64,000 nt of DNA, from NCBI GenBank assembly GCA_963752965.1, contig CAVWAJ010000013.1:248001-312000 (forward strand), in the 5' to 3' direction. The notes under the pieces are model-generated. The model searched no databases, was not told where the DNA came from, and saw nothing but the letters and a program-made list of their open reading frames with translations. Shown one piece after another: positions 43,651-51,808 of this stretch; within the stretch, counting starts at the first letter, position 1; the number at the start of each line of letters is the position of its first letter. The DNA is from QHXW01 sp963752965. Lineage in GTDB: Bacteria > Acidobacteriota > Terriglobia > Bryobacterales > Bryobacteraceae. The position numbers and the translations under genes were made by a program.

Positions 43651-43658
43651 CCGAACTC

Positions 43659-44414
43659 ATGCGAATTGAAAATCACGCCGGCGGCTACTCGTTTCTGAAA
43701 GGCATCAGTCCGTATTCTGGCGGTGTCGCCGCCCTGTCCGGCTTCGAGATCCTGCATGTGCGCTTCAGGGAGTCGATCCCGCTCGATCGCGGTTTTGCGG
43801 CCATCGAAAGCTACCTGAAGTTGCAGGGCCGCCCGCGCCAGGCGTTATGCGCGGTCGAGTTGCGATCCCCGCGGCCGTTCACGTTTCAGGGATTTCAGAA
43901 TTTCAACCAACGCTACGTTGACATTCTGGAGCGGTGGGGCCTCTTGCTCGGCGGTGTAAATCCCGTAGCGCGCACCAACGTCGCTCCCCAACTGCTCGCG
44001 CCAGCGGAGCCCTCTGTTTATGGCTTCTCGGTTACAGTCGCTGCTGAAAATGCGCCATCCTCTTTTGTGATCGCCGGCTCGGGGGAGTTACCCGAAGGCT
44101 CGCTCGATCCCCACGAGGTCATCCGTCGCGGCGAAACCTCCGTCAGTGCGCTGCAAGAGAAAGCACGGTTTGTGATGGGGTTGATGTCCGCCCGGCTCGC
44201 CGGCTTGGATGTGAGTTGGAAGCAGGTGACTTCGGCGCAGGTATACACCGTCCACGACATTCACCCGTTCCTAGAGCGCGAGATCTTGAGCGGCATGCGC
44301 GAAGCCGCTTCCGTCGGTATCCACTGGCACTATGCGCGGCCGCCCATCGAAAGCATCGAATACGAAATGGACCTCCGCGGCTGCCGGCGCGAGGCGATCC
44401 TGGAAGTATCCTGA
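43659..44414 (+). CDS. RidA/YjgF-like conserved protein, unknown function
   Basis: 251 residues, no signal peptide. The C-terminal half with VTSAQVYTVHDIHPFLEREI resembles a YjgF/RidA or chorismatase-type fold, in which two repeats may be present; the first half (GFEILHVRFRESIPLDRGFA) could be the second copy. The closing stretch GIHWHYARPPIESIEYEMDL has many conserved-looking aromatic and acidic residues. I cannot name a substrate. Confidence 0.7.
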   Translation: MRIENHAGGYSFLKGISPYSGGVAALSGFEILHVRFRESIPLDRGFAAIESYLKLQGRPRQALCAVELRSPRPFTFQGFQNFNQRYVDILERWGLLLGGVNPVARTNVAPQLLAPAEPSVYGFSVTVAAENAPSSFVIAGSGELPEGSLDPHEVIRRGETSVSALQEKARFVMGLMSARLAGLDVSWKQVTSAQVYTVHDIHPFLEREILSGMREAASVGIHWHYARPPIESIEYEMDLRGCRREAILEVS

Positions 44415-44427
44415 ACCCGGGCAGGTT

Positions 44428-44973
44428 ATGCAGCGGCAATTTGGCGAAAAGTTTCTGAAGCTCCTGGTTGGCGATATCACGCGCGTACCTGCCGATGCCA
44501 TCGTGAACGCCGCCAACTCCGCGCTTGTGGGTGGGGGCGGGGTTGATGGCGCTATCCATCGCGCTGGTGGCCCTTCCATCATGCGGGAACTCAATCAGAT
44601 TCGCGCGAAGGCTGGCGGCTGCCCAACTGGCAACGCCGTCGTGACCGGTGCCGGATTGCTGCCTGCGCGCTTCGTGTTTCACGCGGTGGGGCCCGTCTAT
44701 CGCGACGGGACTCATGGAGAGCCGGAGTTGCTGGCATCTTGTTATCGATCCTGCCTCACGCTCGCCGAAGAACGGGAAATCGAAACCATCAGTTTCCCTT
44801 CGATCAGCACCGGCGCGTACGCCTTTCCCATCCAGGACGCCGCGCGCATCGCACTCCGGGAAGTTAAGCGGCACTTACAACAGGAGAGTGGCAAGCTGCG
44901 CGAAGTGACTTTCGTCCTCTTCACGGAAACCGACTGCCGCGTTTACACGGATTGTCTGGAACGTGAGCCCTGA
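44428..44973 (+). CDS. macrodomain protein, O-acetyl-ADP-ribose deacetylase-like
   Basis: 181 residues forming a single macrodomain: VGDITRVPADAIVNAANSAL holds the adenine Asp and the NAAN motif (27-30), GGGGVDGAIHRAGG (35-48) binds the diphosphate, and SFPSISTGAYAFP is the second loop. It can remove ADP-ribose or O-acetyl groups from proteins or metabolites. ATG 44428 lies 13 bases after the preceding stop. Convergent with the methyltransferase gene. Confidence 0.93.
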   Translation: MQRQFGEKFLKLLVGDITRVPADAIVNAANSALVGGGGVDGAIHRAGGPSIMRELNQIRAKAGGCPTGNAVVTGAGLLPARFVFHAVGPVYRDGTHGEPELLASCYRSCLTLAEEREIETISFPSISTGAYAFPIQDAARIALREVKRHLQQESGKLREVTFVLFTETDCRVYTDCLEREP

Positions 44974-44979
44974 CCTTGG

Positions 44980-45675
44980 CTATCCTGCGTTCTTCCGTGC
45001 CACGAGCACCCGCGAAGGATAGAAAGTTTGGCGCACCATGGCGTCCCCCTCGATGCGAAAATCGCTGGCCTCTACCAGTTCGGGAACTCGCTCTTCCACC
45101 TGCCGGCCCCAATACGCGGGCGCGACTTTGCCGGCTACGCGATAAATGGCGTTGAACGCCGGCGTCTTCTGGCCAATCAGAACCAGCACGAGTTGGCCGC
45201 TCCGTCGCAGCACGCGATGGAACTCTCCGATGGTTCGAACGATATCTTCGCCCGAGAGCAGTTCCAGCATGTAGCAGCAGAATACAGCGTCAAAGGCGCA
45301 GTCGCGGAACGGCATGTGCCGCGCGTCCACCGCATGGCACTGCGCCTTTGCCGACGGAAACTCACGCTGTACGCGCCTTTGTGTGCGCCACGCCATGTTC
45401 GGCGAAAGGTCCACCCCCAGGGTCGATCCGCCGCGGTTCTTGCGCACCAGCCGCCGGAACATTTCGCCCGAGCCTGTCGCCACTTCCAGTACGCGCATGC
45501 CATCCGCAAGCTCGCAAATCTCAAGCGCCCGCCGATGCGCCCGCGAATGAAATAACTGTGTCGGAATTCCGTACACCGGGGCCAAGCGGTCATAAACACG
45601 GCGCGTGCGCTCCGCCAGCGTGGCGGGCAGGCCGTTCAAAGGCCACGCGGCAATCGTATCTTCAAGCTTATTCAA
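44980..45675 (-). CDS. class I SAM-dependent methyltransferase (UbiE-like)
   Basis: 231 residues. RVLEVATGSGEMFRRLV is SAM motif I, VDLSPNMAWR motif II region and FDAVFCCYMLELLSGED motif post-I; AERTRRVYDRLAPVYGI is the UbiE-like N-terminal signature. Substrate unknown. TTG 45675 is chosen: AAGGA lies nine to thirteen bases upstream and it is just downstream of the kinase gene (23 bases); the frame extends to 45783 without other good starts. Probably in an operon with the kinase. Confidence 0.82.
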   Translation of the reverse strand: MNKLEDTIAAWPLNGLPATLAERTRRVYDRLAPVYGIPTQLFHSRAHRRALEICELADGMRVLEVATGSGEMFRRLVRKNRGGSTLGVDLSPNMAWRTQRRVQREFPSAKAQCHAVDARHMPFRDCAFDAVFCCYMLELLSGEDIVRTIGEFHRVLRRSGQLVLVLIGQKTPAFNAIYRVAGKVAPAYWGRQVEERVPELVEASDFRIEGDAMVRQTFYPSRVLVARKNAG

Positions 45676-45698
45676 GAATCCATCCTTTTCCGGGCAAT

Positions 45699-47006
45699 CT
45701 ACGAAACCGCCGCCCACTCCGTTTGCAGTTCGGGAACTTCGATTTCGATGCGCGTACCTTTTCCGCTGTGGCTGTCGATCCACATCCGGTAATCGGCGCC
45801 GAATAGGACCTTCAGGCGCTCGTTCACGTTGCTCACGCCGATTCCTTTCTCCAGCAACTTGGCCAACTCCGCTTCGGGAATCCCGACGCCGTCATCTTCC
45901 ACCACCAGATGCAGCCGTCCGTCCTTGCGCTGCGTCTTCAGCCAAATGGTCCCACCTTCAATCTTGCTGCTGAGACCGTGCTTTATGCAATTTTCAATCA
46001 GGGGTTGCAGCAGCATGCTCGGAACCAGCATATCCAGACTCTCTGCTTCCACCTCTTTTTCGAAGCGCAGCTTTTCGCCGAAACGCGCTACTTCGATGGA
46101 AAGGTAATCCTCGATGAAATCCAGCTCATCGCGCAGCGAACTGTAGTTTTCATGCTTGCGCAGCAGGCGCCGGAGGATGCGGGAAAGTTTCAGAACCATC
46201 AACCGCGCCTGGTGCGGGTCGGTGCGGATCAGCGAAGACACCGAGTTCAGAGTGTTGAACAGAAAGTGCGGGTTGATCTGGCTGGTGAGGGCCTGTAGCC
46301 GAGCCTGCATCAGCAGCCGCTGTTGTTCTTCCAGCTTGTTCTCATTGCGTGTATTATTCCAGATCTTCAGCGGCAGACCGACGGCGAACAGCGTTGTGGT
46401 GTACAAGGCGACATACAGCCAGACATTCGGATGAGGTCCGGCGGGCTGGAGCGCGAAGACTTTTGTTGGAAAGAAGTGAACGAGCATTTGGCGCAAAAAC
46501 TCGGCCAGCAGAATCACAGCCAGGAATGACAGATGAAACGCGCCGCGCCGGTAGTTCCGCTGCTTGAAATAGCGATAAACGTTCAAGTCGAAGAATGGAG
46601 AAAAGCGCCAGATATCTTCCGGATCGGTCGCCACGTCACGTAAGAGACCGCCCAGAACGCCGATGGCGGCGAACAACGGCATGCTCAGGGGCTCGTGGTG
46701 GAACATGGCCGGAATGGCAATTAAGATTCCTGATAGCAGCCCGCTTACATAACCACCCAAGATCCCGGCCAGCAAGCTGCCTTCGAGCCCGAGATCAACG
46801 GCCGTGTAAGAGGGTTTGGTGAGAACTCGCGCCGCTACGCCACTCGCGAAAACAACCCAGAACCAGAGAGCGAGTTGCAGCCGTTGATTGAGGGTGCGGT
46901 TTTCACGCAATAACATGCGCTGCACCGCGTTGGGACGCACTAGAATGCTGGCCAGCGATGCGACCACACCGAGTTTGACCAGCAGCGTGAGAAGGAGCGG
47001 TTCCAC
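45699..47006 (-). CDS. LytS/YehU-type sensor histidine kinase
   Basis: 435 residues with five to six membrane segments (5TM-5TMR_LYT type sensor, about 5-215), a short linker coiled coil (LEEQQRLLMQARLQALTSQ), the His_kinase domain with phosphoacceptor motif INPHFLFNTLNSVSSL, and an HATPase_c domain (MLLQPLIENCIKHGL N-box, VEDDGVGIP G1 box). These kinases sense wall or carbon signals and usually pair with LytTR regulators, but none lies here. GTG 47006 follows a TATAAT by eight bases. Confidence 0.93.
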   Translation of the reverse strand: MEPLLLTLLVKLGVVASLASILVRPNAVQRMLLRENRTLNQRLQLALWFWVVFASGVAARVLTKPSYTAVDLGLEGSLLAGILGGYVSGLLSGILIAIPAMFHHEPLSMPLFAAIGVLGGLLRDVATDPEDIWRFSPFFDLNVYRYFKQRNYRRGAFHLSFLAVILLAEFLRQMLVHFFPTKVFALQPAGPHPNVWLYVALYTTTLFAVGLPLKIWNNTRNENKLEEQQRLLMQARLQALTSQINPHFLFNTLNSVSSLIRTDPHQARLMVLKLSRILRRLLRKHENYSSLRDELDFIEDYLSIEVARFGEKLRFEKEVEAESLDMLVPSMLLQPLIENCIKHGLSSKIEGGTIWLKTQRKDGRLHLVVEDDGVGIPEAELAKLLEKGIGVSNVNERLKVLFGADYRMWIDSHSGKGTRIEIEVPELQTEWAAVS

Positions 47007-47014
47007 TCGCAGCC

Positions 47015-47022
47015 ATTATAAT
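47015..47022. promoter_or_regulatory. overlapping divergent TATAAT promoters
   Basis: The palindromic ATTATAAT gives TATAAT for both strands: 47017-47022 toward ribA and 47020-47015 toward the kinase gene, whose GTG is eight bases downstream. Mutually exclusive use is expected. Confidence 0.55.
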
Positions 47023-47052
47023 AGAAGGAATCTGACCAATAGCCACGACAAG

Positions 47053-47670
47053 ATGCCCGTTGCCGCAGTGTTTCGGCTCGAGAAGGTTGCTGAAGCCGCG
47101 TTTCCGACGCGTTGGGGACAGTTCCGCATTTTCGGGTTTGCGGGGCACTATGCCGAGCGTGTCGAGGAGGCGGTGGTGCTCAAGATGGGTGAACTTGCCG
47201 GCGATCCCGCACCGCTCGTTCGCATTCATTCGCAATGCCTTACGGGCGACGTGTTCCACAGCCTGCGCTGCGACTGCCGCGCCCAGCTCGAACTATCGCT
47301 AGCGCTCATCAGGGAGGAAGGGCGTGGCTTGCTGATTTACGAACACCAGGAAGGCCGCGGCATCGGCCTGCTGAATAAGCTCCGTGCCTATGAATTACAG
47401 GATCATGGCGCCGACACCGTGGAGGCAAATGAACGGCTTGGCTTCGATGCCGACCTGCGCAACTACGAGCTGCCCGGCGCTATTCTTCGGCACTTCGGCC
47501 TGACCAAAGTCCGCCTCCTCTCCAATAATCCGGAAAAAGTGGAAGCCGCTGAGCGCGCTGGCGTCCAAGTGGTTGAGCGCGTCCCCTGCCTGGTTGACCC
47601 CGTAGATTCCTCGGAAGCCTATCTTCGCACCAAAAAAGACAAGATGGGCCACCTGATCGACGGCCTGTAG
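47053..47670 (+). CDS. ribA: GTP cyclohydrolase II
   Basis: First step of riboflavin synthesis. 205 residues, stand-alone form without the RibB half. HSQCLTGDVFHSLRCDCRAQL carries the zinc ligands Cys62, Cys73 and Cys75; YEHQEGRGIGLLNKLRAYEL is the catalytic region, and GLTKVRLLSNNPEKV follows. An AGAAGGA site is about 20 bases upstream of ATG 47053, so the start could be slightly earlier in frame. Confidence 0.95.
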   Translation: MPVAAVFRLEKVAEAAFPTRWGQFRIFGFAGHYAERVEEAVVLKMGELAGDPAPLVRIHSQCLTGDVFHSLRCDCRAQLELSLALIREEGRGLLIYEHQEGRGIGLLNKLRAYELQDHGADTVEANERLGFDADLRNYELPGAILRHFGLTKVRLLSNNPEKVEAAERAGVQVVERVPCLVDPVDSSEAYLRTKKDKMGHLIDGL

Positions 47671-47783
47671 CTTTCGCCTGTTGTTCGCCATAAAAACCAC
47701 ATCTTGTGGTACTGCACAGTCGCGATAGCTCTTGTAGTACCTCGATAACTCGCTAACAGCAAAAGATTTCCCCAAAAATGGTC

Positions 47784-47841
47784 TTGAAAATATGGAGTTT
47801 GTTTGCCACAATCGGTTGTGGCCTAAAGTGGCCGAAAATGG
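47784..47841 (+). promoter_or_regulatory. mraZ promoter with periodic MraZ-type boxes
   Basis: TTGAAA (47784-47789), a 17-base spacer and CACAAT (47807-47812). Beginning at 47818, GTGG, GTGG and ATGG recur every 10 bases (47818, 47828, 47838), the layout of MraZ operator repeats upstream of mraZ in other bacteria. Confidence 0.65.
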
Positions 47842-47848
47842 ACGATAG

Positions 47849-48340
47849 ATGGCGAGCGATGATCAGAGTCGGGAAACGCAGCCAGTCGAACCCCCTCGGG
47901 GGATGTATGACTGCCGGCTCGACGACAAAGGCCGTCTCAAGCTGCCGGCGCAGTTCCAGCACTTCATTAATTCGCTTACGGAGAAGGGGCTCTTTGTGAC
48001 CAGTCTGGACCGGCGCATAGCCCAAATATACCCGATCACCGTGTGGCGGGAGAACGAAAAATTCTTTGAGAGTTTTCGGGACAATCCACAAGTGGCGCAG
48101 GATGTCGCGTTTAACGCGAACGACCTGGGAGCGGACGCCGACATGGATTCGCAAGGGCGGGTGCTGTTTAATACTGCGCTGCGGGAGCAGTTGGATCTGG
48201 AAGGCCAGCAGCTCCATCTTTACGCCTACCGCGGGCACGTCAAGGTGCTGACGCACGCGATCTACGAAGAGCGGCGGCAGCGGGCGTCCAAGGCCGCGAC
48301 GGAAAACGTGGATCTGCTCGAGCGGGCGGGATTGAAGTGA
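47849..48340 (+). CDS. mraZ: transcriptional regulator MraZ
   Basis: 163 residues, two SpoVT/AbrB-like halves. CRLDDKGRLKLPAQF and DMDSQGRVLFNTALREQLDL are the two DxxGR motifs that contact DNA as an octamer ring. A polar N-terminal extension of about 18 residues precedes the usual start (in-frame ATG 47903). It represses its own dcw operon through GTGG-type repeats, here visible just upstream. Six bases from rsmH. Confidence 0.95.
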   Translation: MASDDQSRETQPVEPPRGMYDCRLDDKGRLKLPAQFQHFINSLTEKGLFVTSLDRRIAQIYPITVWRENEKFFESFRDNPQVAQDVAFNANDLGADADMDSQGRVLFNTALREQLDLEGQQLHLYAYRGHVKVLTHAIYEERRQRASKAATENVDLLERAGLK

Positions 48341-48346
48341 TGCCGT

Positions 48347-49207
48347 ATGCATTATCCGGTGCTTCGCGCCGAGGTTATCGAGTACCTGGCGATTCGCCCC
48401 GAGGGGATTTATCTCGACGCCACGGCCGGTCTGGGCGGGCACACGCGCGAGATCGCGCAACGGCTGACCACGGGATTCGTGATTGCGAACGACCGGGACA
48501 CGGAGTCGCTGGAGTTTGCGCGGGCCAATACGCTCGAGTTCGCCAATCGCATTCGCTTTCATCAGGGAACGTTTTCGGATTTGCAAGATGCGGTTCGGGA
48601 GCAGGGAATCGAACGAGTGAACGGCCTGGTGGCAGATCTTGGTGTGAGCCGCTACCAGTTGACCGAATCGCACAGGGGTTTTTCGATCTTGACCGATGGC
48701 CCGCTCGATATGCGCATGGATCAAAGCCAGCGCATGACGGCCGGAGATTTGGTCAATTCTGCCGCCGAAAAGGCAATCGCCGACTGGATCTACCAACTCG
48801 GCGAAGAAAGGAGGGCGCGGAGGATAGCCAGAGCAATCGTTCGGGCGCGGCCCATACGGAGCACCCTGCACCTGGCCGGTGTAGTGGAGCGGGCCGTGCC
48901 CCGGACGGGCCACCTGCACCCCGCCACGCGAACCTTCATGGCGCTGCGGATGGTGGTGAATGATGAGCAGGGTGAGCTTGACCGGTTGCTGGAACTGGTG
49001 CCCGGCCTGGTCGCGGCCGGAGGCAGGGTAGTGGTGATCTCCTTCATGTCTCTGGAAGACAGGAAGGCAAAGGAAAAGTTTCGAAGCTGGGGGCGGGAAG
49101 GACGCGCAGAGGTGCTCACGAAGCGCCCGTTGGCGCCTTCTCAGAAAGAAATTCAAGAGAATCCGGCGTCGCGCAGCGCCAAGCTACGTGCCGTCGAGAT
49201 ACGGTAA
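48347..49207 (+). CDS. rsmH: 16S rRNA m4C1402 methyltransferase
   Basis: 286 residues; MHYPVLRAEVIEYLAIRPEG, YLDATAGLGGHTREI (SAM motif), GLVADLGVSRYQLTESHRGF and GPLDMRMDQSQ are diagnostic, and RMVVNDEQGELDRLLELVPG lies in the helical insert region. Conventional gene order after mraZ. Confidence 0.97.
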   Translation: MHYPVLRAEVIEYLAIRPEGIYLDATAGLGGHTREIAQRLTTGFVIANDRDTESLEFARANTLEFANRIRFHQGTFSDLQDAVREQGIERVNGLVADLGVSRYQLTESHRGFSILTDGPLDMRMDQSQRMTAGDLVNSAAEKAIADWIYQLGEERRARRIARAIVRARPIRSTLHLAGVVERAVPRTGHLHPATRTFMALRMVVNDEQGELDRLLELVPGLVAAGGRVVVISFMSLEDRKAKEKFRSWGREGRAEVLTKRPLAPSQKEIQENPASRSAKLRAVEIR

Positions 49208-49226
49208 CGAGGGAAAGTAAGAAGCC

Positions 49227-49724
49227 ATGGCAACACTGGCGACACATTTCAGGAAAGACGAATCGGTGATTTATAGCGAGGAGGCGTTCGCGACTCCCGT
49301 GCGGCGCGCGGCCGCCCGGCCCGCGGATCGATTTCGTTTGCGTGCTTTGCCGAACGAAGACGTGTACTTCTTCGCGAAGCGTATCGACAACTCGCGCATC
49401 CTGAAGCAGAGGGATCCGCGCGCGGCCCGGGAATGCTGGTCGGCGATCGGCGCTTTCGCCGTGCTGGCAGTTTTGCTGGCGGGTGCGCTCGCGCCCACTG
49501 TCTGGGGCACGTTTGCCGGCTACCAATTGCAGGCCCTGAAACAGGAGCACCAGCGGCTGATCGATGAGCGCAGCACGCTGGAGGTTCAGGAAGCGGCGTT
49601 GACCAGCCCGTGGCGCCTCGAAAAACTCGCCAGGGCGCAGAAGCTTCTGGAGCCTCGGCCGGGGCAGGTGATCCACCTGGATCCGCATGCGGACGGCTCG
49701 ATGGCAATGAATCTCACCAAGTAG
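49227..49724 (+). CDS. ftsL: FtsL-like divisome protein
   Basis: 165 residues, bitopic: a long cytoplasmic N-terminus (about 1-72) rich in Arg and Ala, one membrane segment (about 74-95, IGAFAVLAVLLAGALAPTVW) and a periplasmic coiled coil (YQLQALKQEHQRLIDERSTL) ending in PRPGQVIHL. Identification rests on topology and position between rsmH and ftsI; sequence similarity of FtsL proteins is always low. The N-terminus is twice the usual length. Confidence 0.75.
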   Translation: MATLATHFRKDESVIYSEEAFATPVRRAAARPADRFRLRALPNEDVYFFAKRIDNSRILKQRDPRAARECWSAIGAFAVLAVLLAGALAPTVWGTFAGYQLQALKQEHQRLIDERSTLEVQEAALTSPWRLEKLARAQKLLEPRPGQVIHLDPHADGSMAMNLTK

Positions 49725-49731
49725 GACGGGC

Positions 49732-51774
49732 ATGCTGCCTGTCCAGGGGCTGACGAGCAGAACGGTACTGACAGAGAGGCAGGAACGCCTGGCCTACTCC
49801 AGGCGCCTGACCTGGCTAGCCGGCGGAGCACTGCTCTGGGCCGGGCTGATTTTCGCCAAGATCATCTTTCTGCAAGTCATCCATCATAAAGATTACGCGC
49901 GGATAGCGCGGCAGCAACAGGAGCTCAAGGTGGAGATCCCTGCGCCGCGCGGGCCGATTTTCGACCGCACGGGCCAGCCTCTCGCCATGAGTATTCCGAT
50001 GGAGTCGGTGTCGGTAAACCCCTTGAAAGTGCCGGACATCGGTGTCGCTTCCCAGATTCTGGCGCGCATTTTGAACCTGGATGCTGGGGAGCTGCGCGAT
50101 CGTATGCGCCGGGCTTATGAGCACCAGCGCGGTTTTCTTTGGATCAAACGCAAGGCGATGGCCACCGAAGCGGAACAACTACGGAGCTTAGGTCTAGATT
50201 GGATCGATTTCCAAACGGAGAGTCAGCGCCACTATCCCAACGGCGAACTGGCGGCGCACGTGCTTGGCTCCGTGGACCATGACGAGAAAGGCAACGCAGG
50301 TATCGAGATGAGTCTGGACCCCGAACTGCGGGGCCGCGCCGGGCAGGAGTTGATGCTGACCGACGTCAAGCGCCGGGGCATTGACACACACCTTTCAGCG
50401 CGTGCGCATGCCGGCGTACCCCTCACCCTCACCATCGATTCTCGCATCCAGTTCGCCGCCGAGACGGAACTGGCGAAAGGCGTGGCGGAGCACCACGCAC
50501 GTACCGGCAGCATTATCGTAATGAATCCGTACAACGGAGAGATTCTCGCACTGGCTAATTATCCGACTTTCGATCCGAATATGCCGCCAAAGCCCGGCGA
50601 GGACCCATTCCACCGTTTTGATCTCGCGATTTCGGTGCCGTTCGAGCCGGGTTCGGTGTTCAAGGTGGTGACGCTCTCGGCGGCGCTTGAGACCACCAAC
50701 CTGCGGCCGGATTCGCCCATCAACTGCAATAACGGTGTCCTGCGCCTGCCGGGCCGCGTCATTCACGAGGCCCACCGGGGATTCGGTGTGATTCCGATGC
50801 ACGAGGTTCTGGAGAGATCGAGCAATATCGGCGCCATTCAAATCGGTTTTCGGGTGGGCGCCCAAAACATGTACGAGTATGCCCGGCGTTTCGGTTTCGG
50901 AGGAACCTCGGGTGTCGGTTTGCCGGCGGAATCCGGCGGCTTGATTCGACGCCTCAACAGGTGGGGAACGACGTCGCTGGCATCCATCTCCATGGGACAC
51001 GAAATCAGCACAACCTCTATCCAGCTCGCGCGCGCTTGCGCTGCGATCGCGAATGGCGGGTTGCTGGTCAAAACCAAGCTGATTCTCAAAGAGGGCGACA
51101 GCTTGACGCCGACCGAACCGCCGACGCGCATTCTAAAGCCGCAGACGGCTATCACGATGCGCCAGATGATGGAAGGCGTGGTCATCAGCCCGCACGGAAC
51201 AGCCCACAGGCACGTGCGTTTAGCAGGTTATACCGCCGGCGGCAAGACGGGAACAGCGCAGATCTTCGATCTCAAAACGCACCACTACACGCATCTGTAC
51301 AACGCGTCGTTCATGGGATTTGCGCCGGTCACGAATCCGGCATTCATCATCGTGGTGACGCTCAATGGAACCACCGGCAATGGAGGCATGGGTGGCGCGG
51401 TGGCTGGTCCTGTATTTCAGGCCGTTGCCACCGAGGCGCTGCGCGTGCTCGACGTACCGAGGGACCTTCCGGACGCTGAGCCGGAGCCGGCGCCCGAGGA
51501 AGCTGCGCCGGCTGACGAAGCGAATGATCTCGCGATTGCCGATCTCGGTTCACCGGCGCCGAACGTAATGGAAGAACTGGCGTCCCAGCCCGCGGAAACG
51601 GGTCCCAAGGTCCCGAACTTTCAGGGAAAGACGATGCGTGCGGTTGCGGAGGAAGCGGCCGCGATGGGATTGCCGGTGGCGATGGATGGCAGTGGGATCG
51701 CGCGCGCGCAAGTGCCTCCGGCAGGCAGCGCGCTACATGAGGGGGAGAGGGTACGCGTGCAGTTCGCGCGTTGA
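49732..51774 (+). CDS. ftsI: peptidoglycan transpeptidase FtsI/PBP3 with PASTA domain
   Basis: 680 residues: short cytoplasmic tail, one membrane segment (about 25-47), a pedestal domain with RGPIFDRTGQPLAMS, and the transpeptidase domain with SVFK (catalytic Ser308, Lys311), SSN (363-365) and KTG (505-507). A Pro/Glu/Ala-rich linker (about 580-620) leads to one C-terminal PASTA domain (VPNFQGKTMRAVAEEAAAMG). It cross-links septal peptidoglycan together with FtsW. Seven bases after ftsL. Confidence 0.96.
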   Translation: MLPVQGLTSRTVLTERQERLAYSRRLTWLAGGALLWAGLIFAKIIFLQVIHHKDYARIARQQQELKVEIPAPRGPIFDRTGQPLAMSIPMESVSVNPLKVPDIGVASQILARILNLDAGELRDRMRRAYEHQRGFLWIKRKAMATEAEQLRSLGLDWIDFQTESQRHYPNGELAAHVLGSVDHDEKGNAGIEMSLDPELRGRAGQELMLTDVKRRGIDTHLSARAHAGVPLTLTIDSRIQFAAETELAKGVAEHHARTGSIIVMNPYNGEILALANYPTFDPNMPPKPGEDPFHRFDLAISVPFEPGSVFKVVTLSAALETTNLRPDSPINCNNGVLRLPGRVIHEAHRGFGVIPMHEVLERSSNIGAIQIGFRVGAQNMYEYARRFGFGGTSGVGLPAESGGLIRRLNRWGTTSLASISMGHEISTTSIQLARACAAIANGGLLVKTKLILKEGDSLTPTEPPTRILKPQTAITMRQMMEGVVISPHGTAHRHVRLAGYTAGGKTGTAQIFDLKTHHYTHLYNASFMGFAPVTNPAFIIVVTLNGTTGNGGMGGAVAGPVFQAVATEALRVLDVPRDLPDAEPEPAPEEAAPADEANDLAIADLGSPAPNVMEELASQPAETGPKVPNFQGKTMRAVAEEAAAMGLPVAMDGSGIARAQVPPAGSALHEGERVRVQFAR

Positions 51775-51808
51775 GGCTGGGCTAGGCTGGAGTTAGAGGG
51801 CGCTACCA

